NCBI GenBank assembly: GCA_029298735.1
Contig: JANSLP010000045.1
Location: 1 to 64,000, forward strand
Origin: Ophiostoma sp. CBS 140.51
Lineage: Eukaryota > Ascomycota > Sordariomycetes > Ophiostomatales > Ophiostomataceae
Length of the DNA: 64,000 nucleotides
Reading direction: 5' to 3'
In this document: positions 30,812-42,226 of the stretch, in pieces
How positions within the stretch are numbered: position 1 is the stretch's first letter
How the letters are laid out: each line of letters starts with the position of its first letter
Position numbers and translations under genes: made by a program
The notes under the pieces: model-generated
Seen by the model: the letters and a program-made list of their open reading frames with translations, nothing else
Told to the model about the DNA's origin: nothing
Databases searched by the model: none

Positions 30812-31993
30812 CTACCTCAGATCGTGTAGTCCTAAGTAGAGAAGCATTCTTAAGCATCACCGAAATTGAGCCGCACTCAGAGCTATAGCCTGCAAGCCCT
30901 GCTGGCCTCTTAATATAACTGACATACATGGAGAAAATCGAGACCCGCCGCTCATCCCGCGCCAGGAAGTGGTCTACCGCACATCCTCGAATTAATCATC
31001 GCCAGCCTGGGCTCGACATATGCACAACTATTGAGAACGCAAGAAATAAGTGCTATCCGTTATATTCCGAGAAAATGGACCATAAAAAGAGACTGGGTTC
31101 TTTGTCTCCTACAAGTGCTCCCCTACGTGACCTCCAAGTGCGTCCCGACCTGCATGCCGCTCTGCGACACGGACGCAACAAAGGTAATGAGCGCGACCAG
31201 CAGCTCGCCGGCCATCATGACGTAGCTGCCGACGGTAATGCCCGTCTGAAGCGACATCTGGACGTCGGTGCGGTACTTTTCGTCGCGACGACCGGCCAGA
31301 CGACAATGACCACGTGACTGTGATAAAATTAAGTGCCCGGCGGCTGGAGGAGGAGGAGAAGGAAGAGGAGAAGGAGGGGAGGATGGTGACGACGATGACG
31401 ACGCCGTCTCCCTTCTCCACGGCAGGAGGCTCGGCAGCTGGCCTTGTGGAAGCAGTAAATGCGGCGGTGGCTGGTGTAGCGGCCTAGCTCGAGCACGGCC
31501 GTGTGCCGGCCGAGGGCAATGCTGCTCCGGATCTCGACGACCTCGACCATGCCGAGCGTCTTGAAGCTCAACGTCCGAGTGGGCCACAGCACATCTTCAG
31601 CATGTAGTAGAACTTGGCGAGGTGCTTCATCAGCCCGCAGTCACCCATGCGCTCGTAGCACGGGACCTCGGTCGGCTGCGCGATGTCAATGTACAAGACC
31701 AGCGACTGCAGGGGGCTGGCTAGTGTTGCTGTGTTGGTGGTGTTGATCGCGGTGGTGCCCGTGGCGATGAGGCACATGCAGTACTCTGTAGTATTCGCAT
31801 CATTAGATCACTCGGCCTTTATGGAAACACCGTAACGGACTGCTGTATTATTGACTAAAGCGTCTCTCTGCCAGTTATGGGATTTCAGCGCCGTGTGAGC
31901 ATGCGGTGGCGATGACTCTGGATGCGTCTTGAACTTGACGCATCATACCATCATCATGTCATGACCAAAGCCGGCCAACGTGCACAACCCAAC
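30812..31993. other. Intergenic with unidentified coding-like debris
   Basis: On the minus strand, pieces at 31777-31568 (IDIAQPTEVPCYERMGD), 31590-31440 (TLSFKTLGMVEVVEIRSS) and 31260-31123 (TGITVGSYVMMAGELLVAL) have protein-like composition but lie in different frames with no usable splice sites between them. The last piece could be a membrane helix. They look like one decayed gene that I cannot name. The rest of the stretch shows nothing. Confidence 0.35.
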
Positions 31994-32830
31994 TCAATAT
32001 CCTCCGCTGGTCGCAGTAGCACCTTGGATAGGCTTGAATGTCACTGTTGTTGGCACGTTGGTGATCCCGCGGGCCCGCGCCTGGTCGAGAATCGCCACCG
32101 TGGCCGTGGCACCAATCCGCGTCACGCCCAGGGACATGACATGCAGGAGATCGTCCAGCGTGCGCACGCCGCCGGCAGCCTTGATCTGCACGCTGGACTT
32201 GGCATGCTGGCGCATCAGCTTCAGGTGTGGCACCGTGGCGCCCTTGTAGTTATAGGCGCCATCGGGCTGCTTCACAAAGCCGTAGCCGGTCGAGGTCTTG
32301 ACAAAGGCGACGTCTACGTCTGAGCAAATTGTGCATAGGCGTACAATGTGCTCGTCCTGGAGGTAGTCGTTTTCAAAAATGACCTTGAGGATTGCTCCGT
32401 GCTTTTGGACGGCCTCGTTGACGAGGCGGATCTCGCGCGCCACATAGTCCCAGTCGCCGCCAAGCACCTTGCCTATGTTGACCACCATGTCGATCTCGCT
32501 CCCACCGGCTGCAGCCGCCGCGTCGGCCTCCAGGACCTTGGTCTCGGTGGTACTGTTGCCGTGCGGAAAGCCAATGACGGGGCAGACCTGCACGTCCGAG
32601 CCTGCCAGTTCTTGCACGGCGAGCGGTACGTGGTACGGTTTGACGCAAGCGGTCGCTACTTTGCATTCCTTGGCAACGGCCAGGCCGGCGCGGACGTCGT
32701 CGTCGGTCATGGTGGGGTGCAGCAACGAATGGTCGATCATCTTGGCGAGCTGCGGCAGGGTGACAGTGATAGAAGGCAGGTCGGCGGCGCCCGTGGCTGG
32801 TGCCAGTGCCAGTGGCGTCTCCGAAGTCAT
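31994..32830 (-). CDS. Deoxyribose-phosphate aldolase (DeoC family)
   Basis: A single-exon gene; the ATG at 32830 gives 278 residues, and the open frame upstream of it has no family similarity. The protein has the DeoC TIM barrel with Asp115 in SEIDMVVNIG, the Schiff-base Lys178 in VAFVKTSTGYG and Lys218 in QIKAAGGVRT, so all the residues needed for catalysis are present. It cleaves 2-deoxyribose 5-phosphate to glyceraldehyde 3-phosphate and acetaldehyde in the cytosol, which feeds nucleoside sugars into glycolysis. The N-terminal 20 residues are Ala/Pro-rich and probably disordered. Neighbours give no pathway context. Confidence 0.93.
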   Translation of the reverse strand: MTSETPLALAPATGAADLPSITVTLPQLAKMIDHSLLHPTMTDDDVRAGLAVAKECKVATACVKPYHVPLAVQELAGSDVQVCPVIGFPHGNSTTETKVLEADAAAAAGGSEIDMVVNIGKVLGGDWDYVAREIRLVNEAVQKHGAILKVIFENDYLQDEHIVRLCTICSDVDVAFVKTSTGYGFVKQPDGAYNYKGATVPHLKLMRQHAKSSVQIKAAGGVRTLDDLLHVMSLGVTRIGATATVAILDQARARGITNVPTTVTFKPIQGATATSGGY

Positions 32831-33728
32831 GTTGTAAAGCGGTCGTGGGAAGTGAAATGCTAATTGAAACACCATTGAGGGTGCACAAAGTTCTTCGCCG
32901 TAGCATGGCGCCGTGACATATATACATATATTGCTCGTCGGGGCAGGTGGCAGCGCTAGCGTGCATTCATCGGAGTGCCTCAGTGCGGTTAGCGTCTGGT
33001 CGCTCTGGCCGCAATCCAGTGAACTTTGAACATCGTCATGTGCTACTCGGCACGGACATTTATGCAAAATGACCAGCATAATATGAAAAGCATACCTTGG
33101 GCGGTGGCGCTCAAAACGACCTTTTTTAAGACACGACCCAAGACAGCCTGTTACAGCCCAACATACAACCCAAAAACGCTGTCCTCCAACGATTCAATCC
33201 GAGGTACGCCCAGCACGTCAGGATCTTTTGTTCCTCGTTGTGGTTCGGCCCAAGATGTGGACCTTTTGAAATACGAAGGAGCTATCGTCAGGAAAACAGA
33301 GTATGGCACTTGAGTAGTCTAGCAAAACATTTTCGTACATAGCATCTTGCACGGATACCTACGCCATTCGGATGTCCTTGTAATCTAAATTACCTGAAGA
33401 CCAAAATAATGCAAACATTCCTATTATTAAAAACAATCAACTTCTTGGCATGTCCTGCCCAGCCCATTTCTCCCTACGACGTACATCGCCCATCTTTGAC
33501 CAGTGTCTCTCTCAAGCGGCAAGCAATGGTCGGCCGTCCCAACAGCCGAGCTCCGTCTTGACTTGCACTCCGACAATGGCTCGACATCGCCTTAGCGTTG
33601 GCGCTGTCTTGGGCTTCCGTGTGGACGAAGGAATCTGGGCAGTGTCAGTATCTGACGACAAGTCCAAGCCACTCGTGAAGAACTCGGAACTCGGGAAAGC
33701 CCGGTTTCGGGTGGAAGAATAACAATAC
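32831..33728. other. Intergenic between DeoC and the coiled-coil gene
   Basis: The part next to 32830 should hold the DeoC promoter. The part from about 33500 to 33728 may contain a last exon of the coiled-coil gene: a perfect TACTGAC branch site and a CCCAG acceptor follow a GTGAGT at its stop codon. Otherwise no gene is seen. Confidence 0.4.
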
Positions 33729-35387
33729 TCACATCCGCGCCAAACTTATGCGTTCCTGGGGGTCTCTCACGCTCACGAGTTCTGGCCGATCGGGCTCTTG
33801 TCCACGTCGATGGCGTCGTTGGCCAGGCTGTCGTGCTCGCAACTCTGCAAGTTTCCTCTTCAGCCTAGTAAGCTGATGGGTCAACTCAGTCTCTCTAGCC
33901 TCTGCCGCCCCCAGCTCCTGTTCCATCCCGGCGAGCTTCTCACGCGTTACAGCCAGGAGCTCCTCCGCAGCAGCAGTACCTGTCTGCGCAATACCAAGGC
34001 TCTCGAGCGTCTGGGCAAGCGTAGCCTTGGCCTCGGTCAACTGCTGCTGCACCTGTATGTTCGCTTCGGCCGTTGCCAAATCGAACTCCCGTTGTTTCTG
34101 GGAAAGCGTAGCCTGGGCGTCTTTCAGCTGACGGTGCAGCGTAGCACCTGTGTCCAGTGCAGTACGCAGGCTCTCGTCCTTCGTGTTGAGTGCCTCTTGC
34201 GTCTGGTTGAGTGCCTCTTGCGTCTGGCTCAGCTGGCGCTGCGTCATTTCCGCTTGCTCCCTAGTCAGGTTCTGGACGCGTTTCGCGTCGGTGAGCTGCC
34301 TTTGAGCAGTGCCAAGCTCCACCTTCAACTCGGCAGCTCTCATCTGCTCGGTGCGTACGAGCTGTTGCGTTTCCTTGTGCCGTTGCTCTTCTGCGGCCAG
34401 AGCGCGTTTCGCGCTGTCCAGCGCCTCCTGGAGTGTTGCCCTTGAAGCGTCCGAATCCTTTAGGTTTCTGCTCGCTTGGTCCAGCTGTCCCTGGAGAGCA
34501 TCACGGTCCCGTTTTGCCTCGTCCAGTTCTGACTGGATCCTCTGGTTCTCCTCCGTCTTGTTCTGCAACGCATCCGTCTTGATCTTTAACGCATCCGTCT
34601 TGTTCTCGTTTGCGAACTTGAGCTGTTGGATCTCCGTGTCCCACACCACCTGCCGCTCTCGCTCTCGCTCTTTCCACTCCCGTTCTCGCTTTTCCCACTC
34701 CCGTTCTTGCTCCTCCCACTCCCGTTCTCGACGTCGCAGAAGCTCCCCAGCAGCCCGTTGTGCATCTTCCACAGCTCTTTGTGCTGCTGCTTCGGAGGAC
34801 CTTAGCTGTTCTTCTTTCTCGGCGAGGCTTTGCTCTAGATCACGATTGTTTGTCGCCGTTACCACAAATTCGGAAATGCACTCGTTATTAGGGCGGAAGC
34901 TGTGCATTTCCTCTCCATTGTGCCTGCGGGTTCTGAGGTAGCCATGCAAGATGTCCTCTTCTGCTTCATCTGCGCGCATGAGTACCTGCTGCGTACCGGG
35001 CGGATCCTGTGCTCTGCCGAGTGACGAGAGGGATGTCGCCGGAGACAAGGCTGAAGTGGAATCCCGAGTCGGATTCGAATTCCGGGCTGAACGTCGGGAC
35101 GAAACTGACGAGGATAATGACGAGGCAGGGCTGCTTGAACGTGGTCGAGGAACAGGAATGGCGCTCCACGCTCCAGATGGTGCAGCTGGAGAGATTGGTA
35201 GAGGCGAATATCCAAGTGCCGCCCTGGAAGGGCCTGCATTCGGCCTCCGTGCGTAGTTCGTATGACCTGTGGGCCGGGTGGCATTGCCTCTCGAAGGAGG
35301 CGAAGAAGGCGAAGACGATGTGCCGGATACCGGCCTCGGTAGGCGACTGGCTTCTCGCGTGGATGGCATTGTGACAGGATGGCTCAT
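33729..35387 (-). CDS. Long coiled-coil protein with disordered Ser/Pro-rich head
   Basis: The ATG at 35387 gives 552 residues. Earlier codons in the same open frame (to 35585) lack a good alternative start. Residues 1-130 are Ser/Pro/Arg-rich and probably disordered. From about residue 165 to 520 the chain is nearly pure heptad-type helix rich in Glu, Gln, Lys and Arg. It includes a Glu/Arg run (EREWEEQEREWEKRERE) and short internal repeats such as ALKIKTDALQNKT and SQTQEALNQTQEALN. No catalytic domain or membrane segment is visible. The role could be cytoskeletal or scaffolding, but I do not recognise the family. The stop lies in ATGTGAGTATT, which is also a good 5' splice site, so the true C-terminus may differ by a few residues. 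Confidence 0.65.
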   Translation of the reverse strand: MSHPVTMPSTREASRLPRPVSGTSSSPSSPPSRGNATRPTGHTNYARRPNAGPSRAALGYSPLPISPAAPSGAWSAIPVPRPRSSSPASSLSSSVSSRRSARNSNPTRDSTSALSPATSLSSLGRAQDPPGTQQVLMRADEAEEDILHGYLRTRRHNGEEMHSFRPNNECISEFVVTATNNRDLEQSLAEKEEQLRSSEAAAQRAVEDAQRAAGELLRRREREWEEQEREWEKREREWKERERERQVVWDTEIQQLKFANENKTDALKIKTDALQNKTEENQRIQSELDEAKRDRDALQGQLDQASRNLKDSDASRATLQEALDSAKRALAAEEQRHKETQQLVRTEQMRAAELKVELGTAQRQLTDAKRVQNLTREQAEMTQRQLSQTQEALNQTQEALNTKDESLRTALDTGATLHRQLKDAQATLSQKQREFDLATAEANIQVQQQLTEAKATLAQTLESLGIAQTGTAAAEELLAVTREKLAGMEQELGAAEARETELTHQLTRLKRKLAELRARQPGQRRHRRGQEPDRPELVSVRDPQERISLARM

Positions 35388-38300
35388 GGCCGTTAGGTTT
35401 GGAGTAATTGTATGTAAATAAGGACAAGTATGGTGTTCTGCTGAGAATTTGACAATTCCTCGTTTGCAAGGGAAGCTGACATCCATAAAAGAAGCCCGTC
35501 TACGAGGAAAACTCGAGAGCCGGTGATATTCTTCCTTCGAATAAATACAAGTCCAGACGACCGCGGCCGCCGCAGAGGCTTCCATCCACCCTCTCGTCCC
35601 CCGCGTGTAGCAGCCTGCTTACTTTGATGCATCCGCAGTCATATCCAACGCCCGGCAAAGTAGGAGTCACAAGTACAGGAGGACAGCTGGCTGTCTTTGG
35701 ACGATTGGGTCGCAAAACTTGCACTTTTACAGAATGTATCTCAGCGACGGCGTGTGTGCCTATTTAGGATTCTCGTACTTGAAAGTGGTCATCCAACTCT
35801 TTGTGGGGGTAAACAACATGCCTCTCGAAGCTTTTCACGTTCAGCATCTCGCCGGAGATGGCCGATATATCCGACTCTCCTTTCGAATATAAACATAGGT
35901 CGTAACTAAAAATGAGGAGAGGAGTTCCTTGAGGGCTGCAAGACATATCGAACAGGTATTCATATACCGCGGCTGCGTGTTGTCAGAGGTTAAACATGTC
36001 GTGCCAAGAAAAGAAATATACCCTCACACAGCCTGTGTACATAAACAGCTACATCGACGTGATGTATACTTGTTAGGCGAGTGAAGGGAAACGAATAGAC
36101 GAAAAGCGATGAAGGCGTCGCGACAGCGTCGCGATAGACTGATGATTGGGCGACGATACAACCTTCGACGCGTAGGCACGCCTCGTTTAGACAGCGTGCA
36201 TTGGAAAAGCAGGTAAAGCGGGCAGAAAAGACACAACAAAGGATGAAAAGAAGGACCCGAGCTGCCTCCCTTCTGTCCAATTGGTTGGCTGTAATAACTC
36301 TCCTGACTGGAACACCACCAACGTCCCCGCAAAGTTCGCGCATTTGCGCGTTACTTGCATCTCCTTGAGGCCATGCGAGCACTCGTTCACGCATTCTTAC
36401 ATGCATGCTCGTACGACTGGTCCTTCTCCTACGCCCCAAGCCGCCTCGCTTTCCCTGTCCAAATCGAGCCTTGTCCCCTTTTGCTACCAGTTTTGTGCCC
36501 TCTCTGGCGCCCTCTCGACAGGAGCGATTGAACTGGAGGAAACTTCTTCTTGCTGTACGACAATCTGGTTCAGAAACAAAAGCAAGTCCGCACCGCGCCG
36601 CATCGCGGCGGGGCGAAGCTAGGCGGTTCGTTTTGTTTACTTAACTAAGGGTAAAGCGGGACGCTGACATATGGCTCCTGACATGATGCCCAAGTGCGTA
36701 ATGTCAAGAGACATGTCCTATTGCAGCCATCATATTCCTTCCTTGTGTAGACTATTGAAAAAGAAAGAAAAGAAAAGAAACGGACTCGAAGTGAAAGCAG
36801 GGCGACAACTATCATCTGAGTATCTCCTCCCCTCTAAACCTCTTCCCCCTTGATGGTGTGATGACCAGAAACAGACGAGCCGAAGCAATCTGAGAATGTG
36901 ACGGCCCTTGACTGGCAGATATGAAAGGGTAGCTATCGCTTCGAATAAAGGGCCCTGAGTGAAGTCATTCGATGAAGCAGACAATGCCTTCTGGCTTTGC
37001 GCCGTATCTAGCTTCATAAGTTCGAAGAGGGCTCTCAAAATTGCATCTTAACTTTAACAACACCAAGTCGCCGGCACCAGATCAGGACAAGCTGCTTGTG
37101 TAACCGTTGGACCCAGACCATCTTTTTGTGGTGGGTTTTGTAAAACGGCCTTCGAGGGCTGAACCGGGGGCTTGAAAAGAAGTGCATGGTCAGGGAGGCG
37201 CTCAGCGGGTTAAGGATATGATTGGTGCTGTGCAGTCGGGCAACAGAGAAGCGGGTGCAGTTTTTCTCTTGGGAAGGGCCACGGTTTGGGCATCCATGCA
37301 TCTGCATATATATGCTCGAGACGGCTGTGCTCAAGTTCTCTGCAGCACATCTCTTTGGCCAATGGATGTCCTGTTGCAATCAGCGACAGCATTACCGGCA
37401 GGGTTCTGCATACTGTAAAAAAACCACGACGCTGCCCTAGCAATTGGCGGGCTCTCGGGGACTGCAAGACGCGTCTCTTTTCTGTGGTATTGCCTGCAGA
37501 AAGGGAAGCTAGAATCCAGTCCTCGAATTGGAAGTTGAGACGGCGGCTTTCGCGAGGGCCGTCGAGAGCCGACCAGCTGAAACGGACAGTATGATTAGGC
37601 TAGCACGTTGGCAAAAGGTGCAAGAATGGCTGGTTTTAACTGCAGCTGCGGGTTTGCGCGGGGGTCAATGTCAGGCCAAAGTGCAGTTTAGGGTGGCACC
37701 GATGTTTATCTTTTTAAAAGAAAAAATGCCTTACACGAGACGAGCCTTGTTTTCTGTCCCCTTCGCCAACGCGGATGGTACAAAGATACTTTGCGAATAC
37801 ACTTTGCCAACATTCAACAGAATTGTATTTCCGGGGCTTCCGGGGACAGAATGGTGTCGAGATGGCCTCGTCTCAAGCAGGGCACATGTCTCCGAGTAAA
37901 GAGGAGTTGTCTTTGCCTCAAACAGCTACTCAGCCCATGCCCGCACAAACATAAGCAAACGTGAACAACGTTTTTTTTTTTACTTTTTTACTTTTTTTTC
38001 TATATTTCTGTCCGTTCGTTCACCACCACACAGCGCTGTCCCATTGCTCTTTCGCTACTCTCGTCAACCCCTTTTGCAATCTTCTCTAGTTGTCCTTGTA
38101 ACTTCCTATCCGGAACCGGCACCGGCATCCCACAGGCGCGGGCACTGGTGGCGGCTTCACCGGCTATGGCGTGGGGTATGTGGTTGGCTCGTATGTGCCA
38201 TCCGGCACCACCTTCCTGCACCTTCCTGCCGTCGTCCCTTTGCGGATCTTTGAAAACCGCCGGCAACTCCTTCGGTGCGAGCACGGCCAACACAACATAT

Positions 38301-38833
38301 GCCGCCCACGCGAACTGTGCTGCCAGTCATGCTGACTGGTCCAGTGGAGCGACTGGTGGCACTGGCGGCAGCACTGGTGGCGGCAGCAGCTAGATCCCGT
38401 TGCGAACCAACTAACCCCATTCACGACGTTTAGACAGGTTGACCGCTCAGGTCTCCTGACTTTGTAGGTTTGATATATATATATATATATGGTAGATGTT
38501 TTTATGGCTTGCTTTCATAAAGTCGTGACCGGGCCCCGTCGCCATTGTGGTGAGCTCGTGCGCATGCAGCGGTTTGGATTGTCTGTCTGCTGCTAGATTT
38601 GGGGTTTTGACATCCACTGCAGGTTGTATGGAGTGCGTCGAGGCATTAATGGGAAGACCCGACGCGAATTTCCCGAACCTGCTATGGAGTACGAATACGA
38701 TGGTAACTAATGGCTAGAACACATAGGCGCCGTTTTATTTAATTTCTGGTAAATGTTACTTTAATGGGCAATAATACGGAATACTCCCTCGATACCTTAC
38801 GACGTGACTCTCTAAAAGTGACAGTCATGACAT
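35388..38833. other. 3.4-kb gene-poor region
   Basis: I can support no gene here. Visible items are a poly-T tract near 37970-38000, a Gly/Ala-biased patch at about 38100-38395 on the plus strand, and an (AT)n run at about 38471-38490. The patch has no clear start. Open frames are short, without motifs, and overlap one another on both strands. Confidence 0.5.
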
Positions 38834-40101
38834 TTAGACCAAGTCTTCAATGCCCTCCGCAAGACACTGTTCTAAACCAATCCAGCCATCTTGACCAAAA
38901 AAGCTTCTTAGGAGAGACTCTGCACGCTCTCTTCCTATGACGACGGTGTAGTCACGACCCTCGTCTTTTGGCGGGTCACGAAATGTCTTGTTCGGTCGCA
39001 GCTTACGGAGGATCTGAATCACATCCGTCCAGTTGAACTGATCTGCAAAAGCAAAGATGCGCTCGCTGTCAATAGCCGAATCGAGCAAGGCCACAACATG
39101 AAGGCGCGCACAGTCTCGAACGTGCACGTAATATTCTACACAAGTTTCGAGATTAGATGGATAGCAAGAAATCGAATCATGTAAGAACTGGGACTGACCT
39201 GGAGGTAAGAAGTCGATCGCCGAATAATTGTCCTTCCATATATCTCGGACAAAGCCCATCGTTGAGCCATGCTGATGTTCTGGAACGAAAATTGTTCCCA
39301 ACTAAGTAAAATGGCGGTCAGAAATATTTTCGGGGGAGTGAAGGCAAGGTAGTTGCCCTACATTAGTATTGGGGAGAATTGTATTGAATACAAAACCCGG
39401 ATTTGCTTCTTCGTTCCATTTCCAGGCTGCACGCTCGGTCTCTGTCTTGGCCGCGGCGTATACAAAGTACCCCTTGGATGCTTCAGGCGCTTCACCATTC
39501 CACGCAGCTGTCACAACCTCATCATTGTACGTACCTACACTGAATTAGCAAGGTGTATATTTGGGCACACTTGATGAATTTGGGACGACAGACTCTGATC
39601 AATGACGACTCCTTTGACGTTCGTCTTGGGTACGATCGCAGCAGATGACGACGAGGTTAGAACGAAGCGTTTGATGCTTGGCTGCTTCGCTGCAGAATTC
39701 AAAATATGCCTGATTGCTTGCAGTGATTGGGGGATGACCGCATTGGGATCCTTGTTCATGCTGACGTCGGCGGCCTTTCATGTCTCTTAGTCGAAACTCC
39801 GTAGAATATGCCGTTGCGTTTGGAGAGCACTTACAACATGGATAACGCCATCAATTCCACGCATGGCGGTATCAAAATCGCCCGCATCTTGCATGCTGGG
39901 AACCACAACAGTCTCGAAGACGCCCTTGCCATACCTGTTCTCGAAGAACTGGTTCAACCAGGGCTTGTCCTCTCGAACAGTACCCCGAACGCGGAATTTC
40001 AGAGCAAGAAGGACATCCACCACATGCGATGCAATGTAGCCATTGGCCCCTGTGACGAGAATCAGAGATCCAACTGGAAGGGCGTACTGTGGAGTCGCCA
40101 T
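38834..40101 (-). CDS. NAD(P)-dependent extended SDR (aldehyde/ketone reductase-like)
   Basis: Five exons: 40101-39835, 39774-39594, 39534-39362, 39301-39199 and 39135-38834. Introns are 59-63 nt and all phases fit, giving 341 residues. The second intron uses an unusual GTCTGT donor but is needed to keep frame and family sequence. The Rossmann motif TGANGYIA is at 17-24 and the catalytic pair YAAAK at 175-179, as in dihydroflavonol-reductase-like and yeast GRE2/methylglyoxal-reductase-like enzymes. Such cytosolic enzymes reduce aldehydes or ketones with NADPH. The substrate cannot be told from the sequence. A 94-bp direct repeat lies about 150 bases upstream of its start. Confidence 0.85.
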
Positions 40102-42226
40102 GGTGCGTCTAAAAATCGAAAGAGTTGTTTATACACGTATTGAGTGAAAGAATAGGTAGATTAAATCGAGTTATTCTCATCCTTCACCCCCCACTATTTA
40201 TAAATACAGAAAACAAAACATCTTCAGAGGTAGTCGTTTGAAGCGTCAGCACGGGCCGGACGGAGCTAGATACCGATGCTTTTGTTAGCACGGAAGGGCC
40301 CCGTACATCAACTCTTTTTGTCAGCAAATTCAGAGCTGTGTCCTCGAGAACGGGTACCGAGTACATCAACTCAATTTTGTCCGCACGGGCCGGACGGAGC
40401 TAGATACCTATGCTTTTGTCAGCACGGAGGAGTCCCGTACATCAACTCTTTTTGTCAGCAAATTCAGAGCTATGTCTATCCATAATACAGATTGTGCTAT
40501 TTACACAACACGTGCGTTTCTCATGTCTTGGCCCCGGTCAATAATTTCAGTTCTGTTGGGAAAAAGTGAGACAAGGTACTAAAGTTTCAGTGTTGCTGCT
40601 AAACGCACGAATACAGAGTAATTTGCCTGCCTAGAGCCTTATCTGCTTTTTATTTATATCACTTGTAAAACTCTCGCCCATTTACCCCTGCGTGAAGGAG
40701 CTTGACTGTTTGTTTCATGCTTTGCGCATGTGTTTAGATGCCACATATATATGGCGTGCAAGTTCGAACACTAGAAAATGTCCGCCCGTTAAGGCAATTC
40801 GTGTGGGCGCTGCTCAGGACGAAGACAAGGTAGATGCCGAGTGCCTGGTTGTGTGACTTGCATTTGTTGCGCAAGTAATGCGGCTGAGCTCGTTTATTAA
40901 TTATTCCATACATCTTTGCTAGTGCGGTAGATTGTGTGTACCATAGTCATCACGGGAGAATATTTGTTGCGATACGAGATATCCGTGAAATGCAAGTAAA
41001 CCCCGTAAACAGTCTCTAGCCTGAGGCAATTCGATAATGTAGCCTGATGAGCACTTGAACAAATATAACTTGCCTGGAATGCTACCTTTCTTTTTAATAG
41101 ATAGAATACTAGACACCGGCTCACGGAAAACATCGACCTGCTCCGAATCAAGCGGGCCAAGGATTAAGAAGGCCCTACGTGCGCGAGACGGCAAAGAGGA
41201 AAAGAACCCTCCCCACGTACGCGATGTAGACAGAGCCAGCGAAGACGATGATAACAAAAGAGACCAAACAAACAAAGGAGTTCTACTGTATAAGCGAGAA
41301 AATGCATAAAGATCATGACATGTTGGACAGAGGAAGATGAGGCATTGGACTCATATGTCGACATAGATAGTGTCGGGATGAGGCCAACTTCATAATCTAC
41401 AGTAGTGTGCTTCTTCAAGCAAGCGCTGAGTCTTCAGAAACTCTGAAAGATTTCGGCATCTCGGGTTCGGGACTTGATTTGCTTTGTGTGTTATTGAATG
41501 CGGATGTGGCTTGCTCACAGGACTTGCTCCCACGTCGTTGGGAAAATGATTTTAATTAAGGAAAACGGAAGCTGTGCTGCTGTACGTTCCTATCCTCCAA
41601 CAAGGCTCACCTGAAGCCATATGTTTTCTACAACGCTGTCTCCGCACTTTGTTTGGCGTCAAGATACTTTTTCACCCTCGCGCCATTGGTAGTGCCGATC
41701 GCGTGGCCAACTACCCCACGTCTTCGTATCACGAAACGGGCCGAGTGTCCAGCGCACGCAGCTTTATAACGCCATTGTTCCGCACATCGGACTATTCCAT
41801 CTGCAGCTCTACCCGTTCTACAGCCAGTGCCGCAAATGGGATTGTATCATGTAAGCTGCGTTTGTTGCCAAACAGAGTGCTTATTACGCCATTAGCACCG
41901 TTACAGAATCGGCCCAAACATATCAGTTTGCCCATGAAATGTCGACGACAATCCCCACCGCAGCGATACAGCACTCGCAGTAATACTCAGTGTCCGGCAT
42001 TTACTTACCGCGTTTCCACGCGGAGCCGAATCCAGCTAGCTATGGAGTTGTCGTGCTCAGGCTGGCAGACGTCGTAATAGCTCTCAAGACCGCGGCAACA
42101 ACAGGCTCTCAAGCCGAAGTTCAAACGTAAAATACCCAAGATCCGCTGCAGCTACGTTTTCCTCTCTTCCAGGACTTGGGTCTCAAAAGTCACTTTCTAT
42201 TTTATTTTGCCGTCTCTTCCAGCATC
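40102..42226. other. Intergenic between SDR and monooxygenase genes
   Basis: Holds the SDR promoter with its direct repeats, then about 1.7 kb without a supportable gene. The last 100 bases, CT-rich, should be the leader of the monooxygenase gene. A conspicuous ATATATATGG near 40746 is a simple AT run. Confidence 0.45.
40249..40475. repeat. Two ~94-bp direct repeats upstream of the SDR gene
   Basis: Copy 1 (40249-40342) and copy 2 (40383-40475) both begin GCACGGGCCGGACGGAGCTA, share CATCAACTCTTTTTGTCAGC and end in CAGAGCTRTGTC, with only a handful of mismatches. A shorter third piece lies between them (GAGTACATCAACTCAATTTT). They are in the SDR upstream region. Confidence 0.9.

Noticed and set aside
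38100..38395. Gly/Ala-rich small protein
   Set aside because: No good start, competing frames on both strands and no signal peptide; composition alone is not enough.
41574..42077. 167-codon plus-strand frame before the monooxygenase gene
   Set aside because: No motif and no conserved pattern, and the translation looks random.
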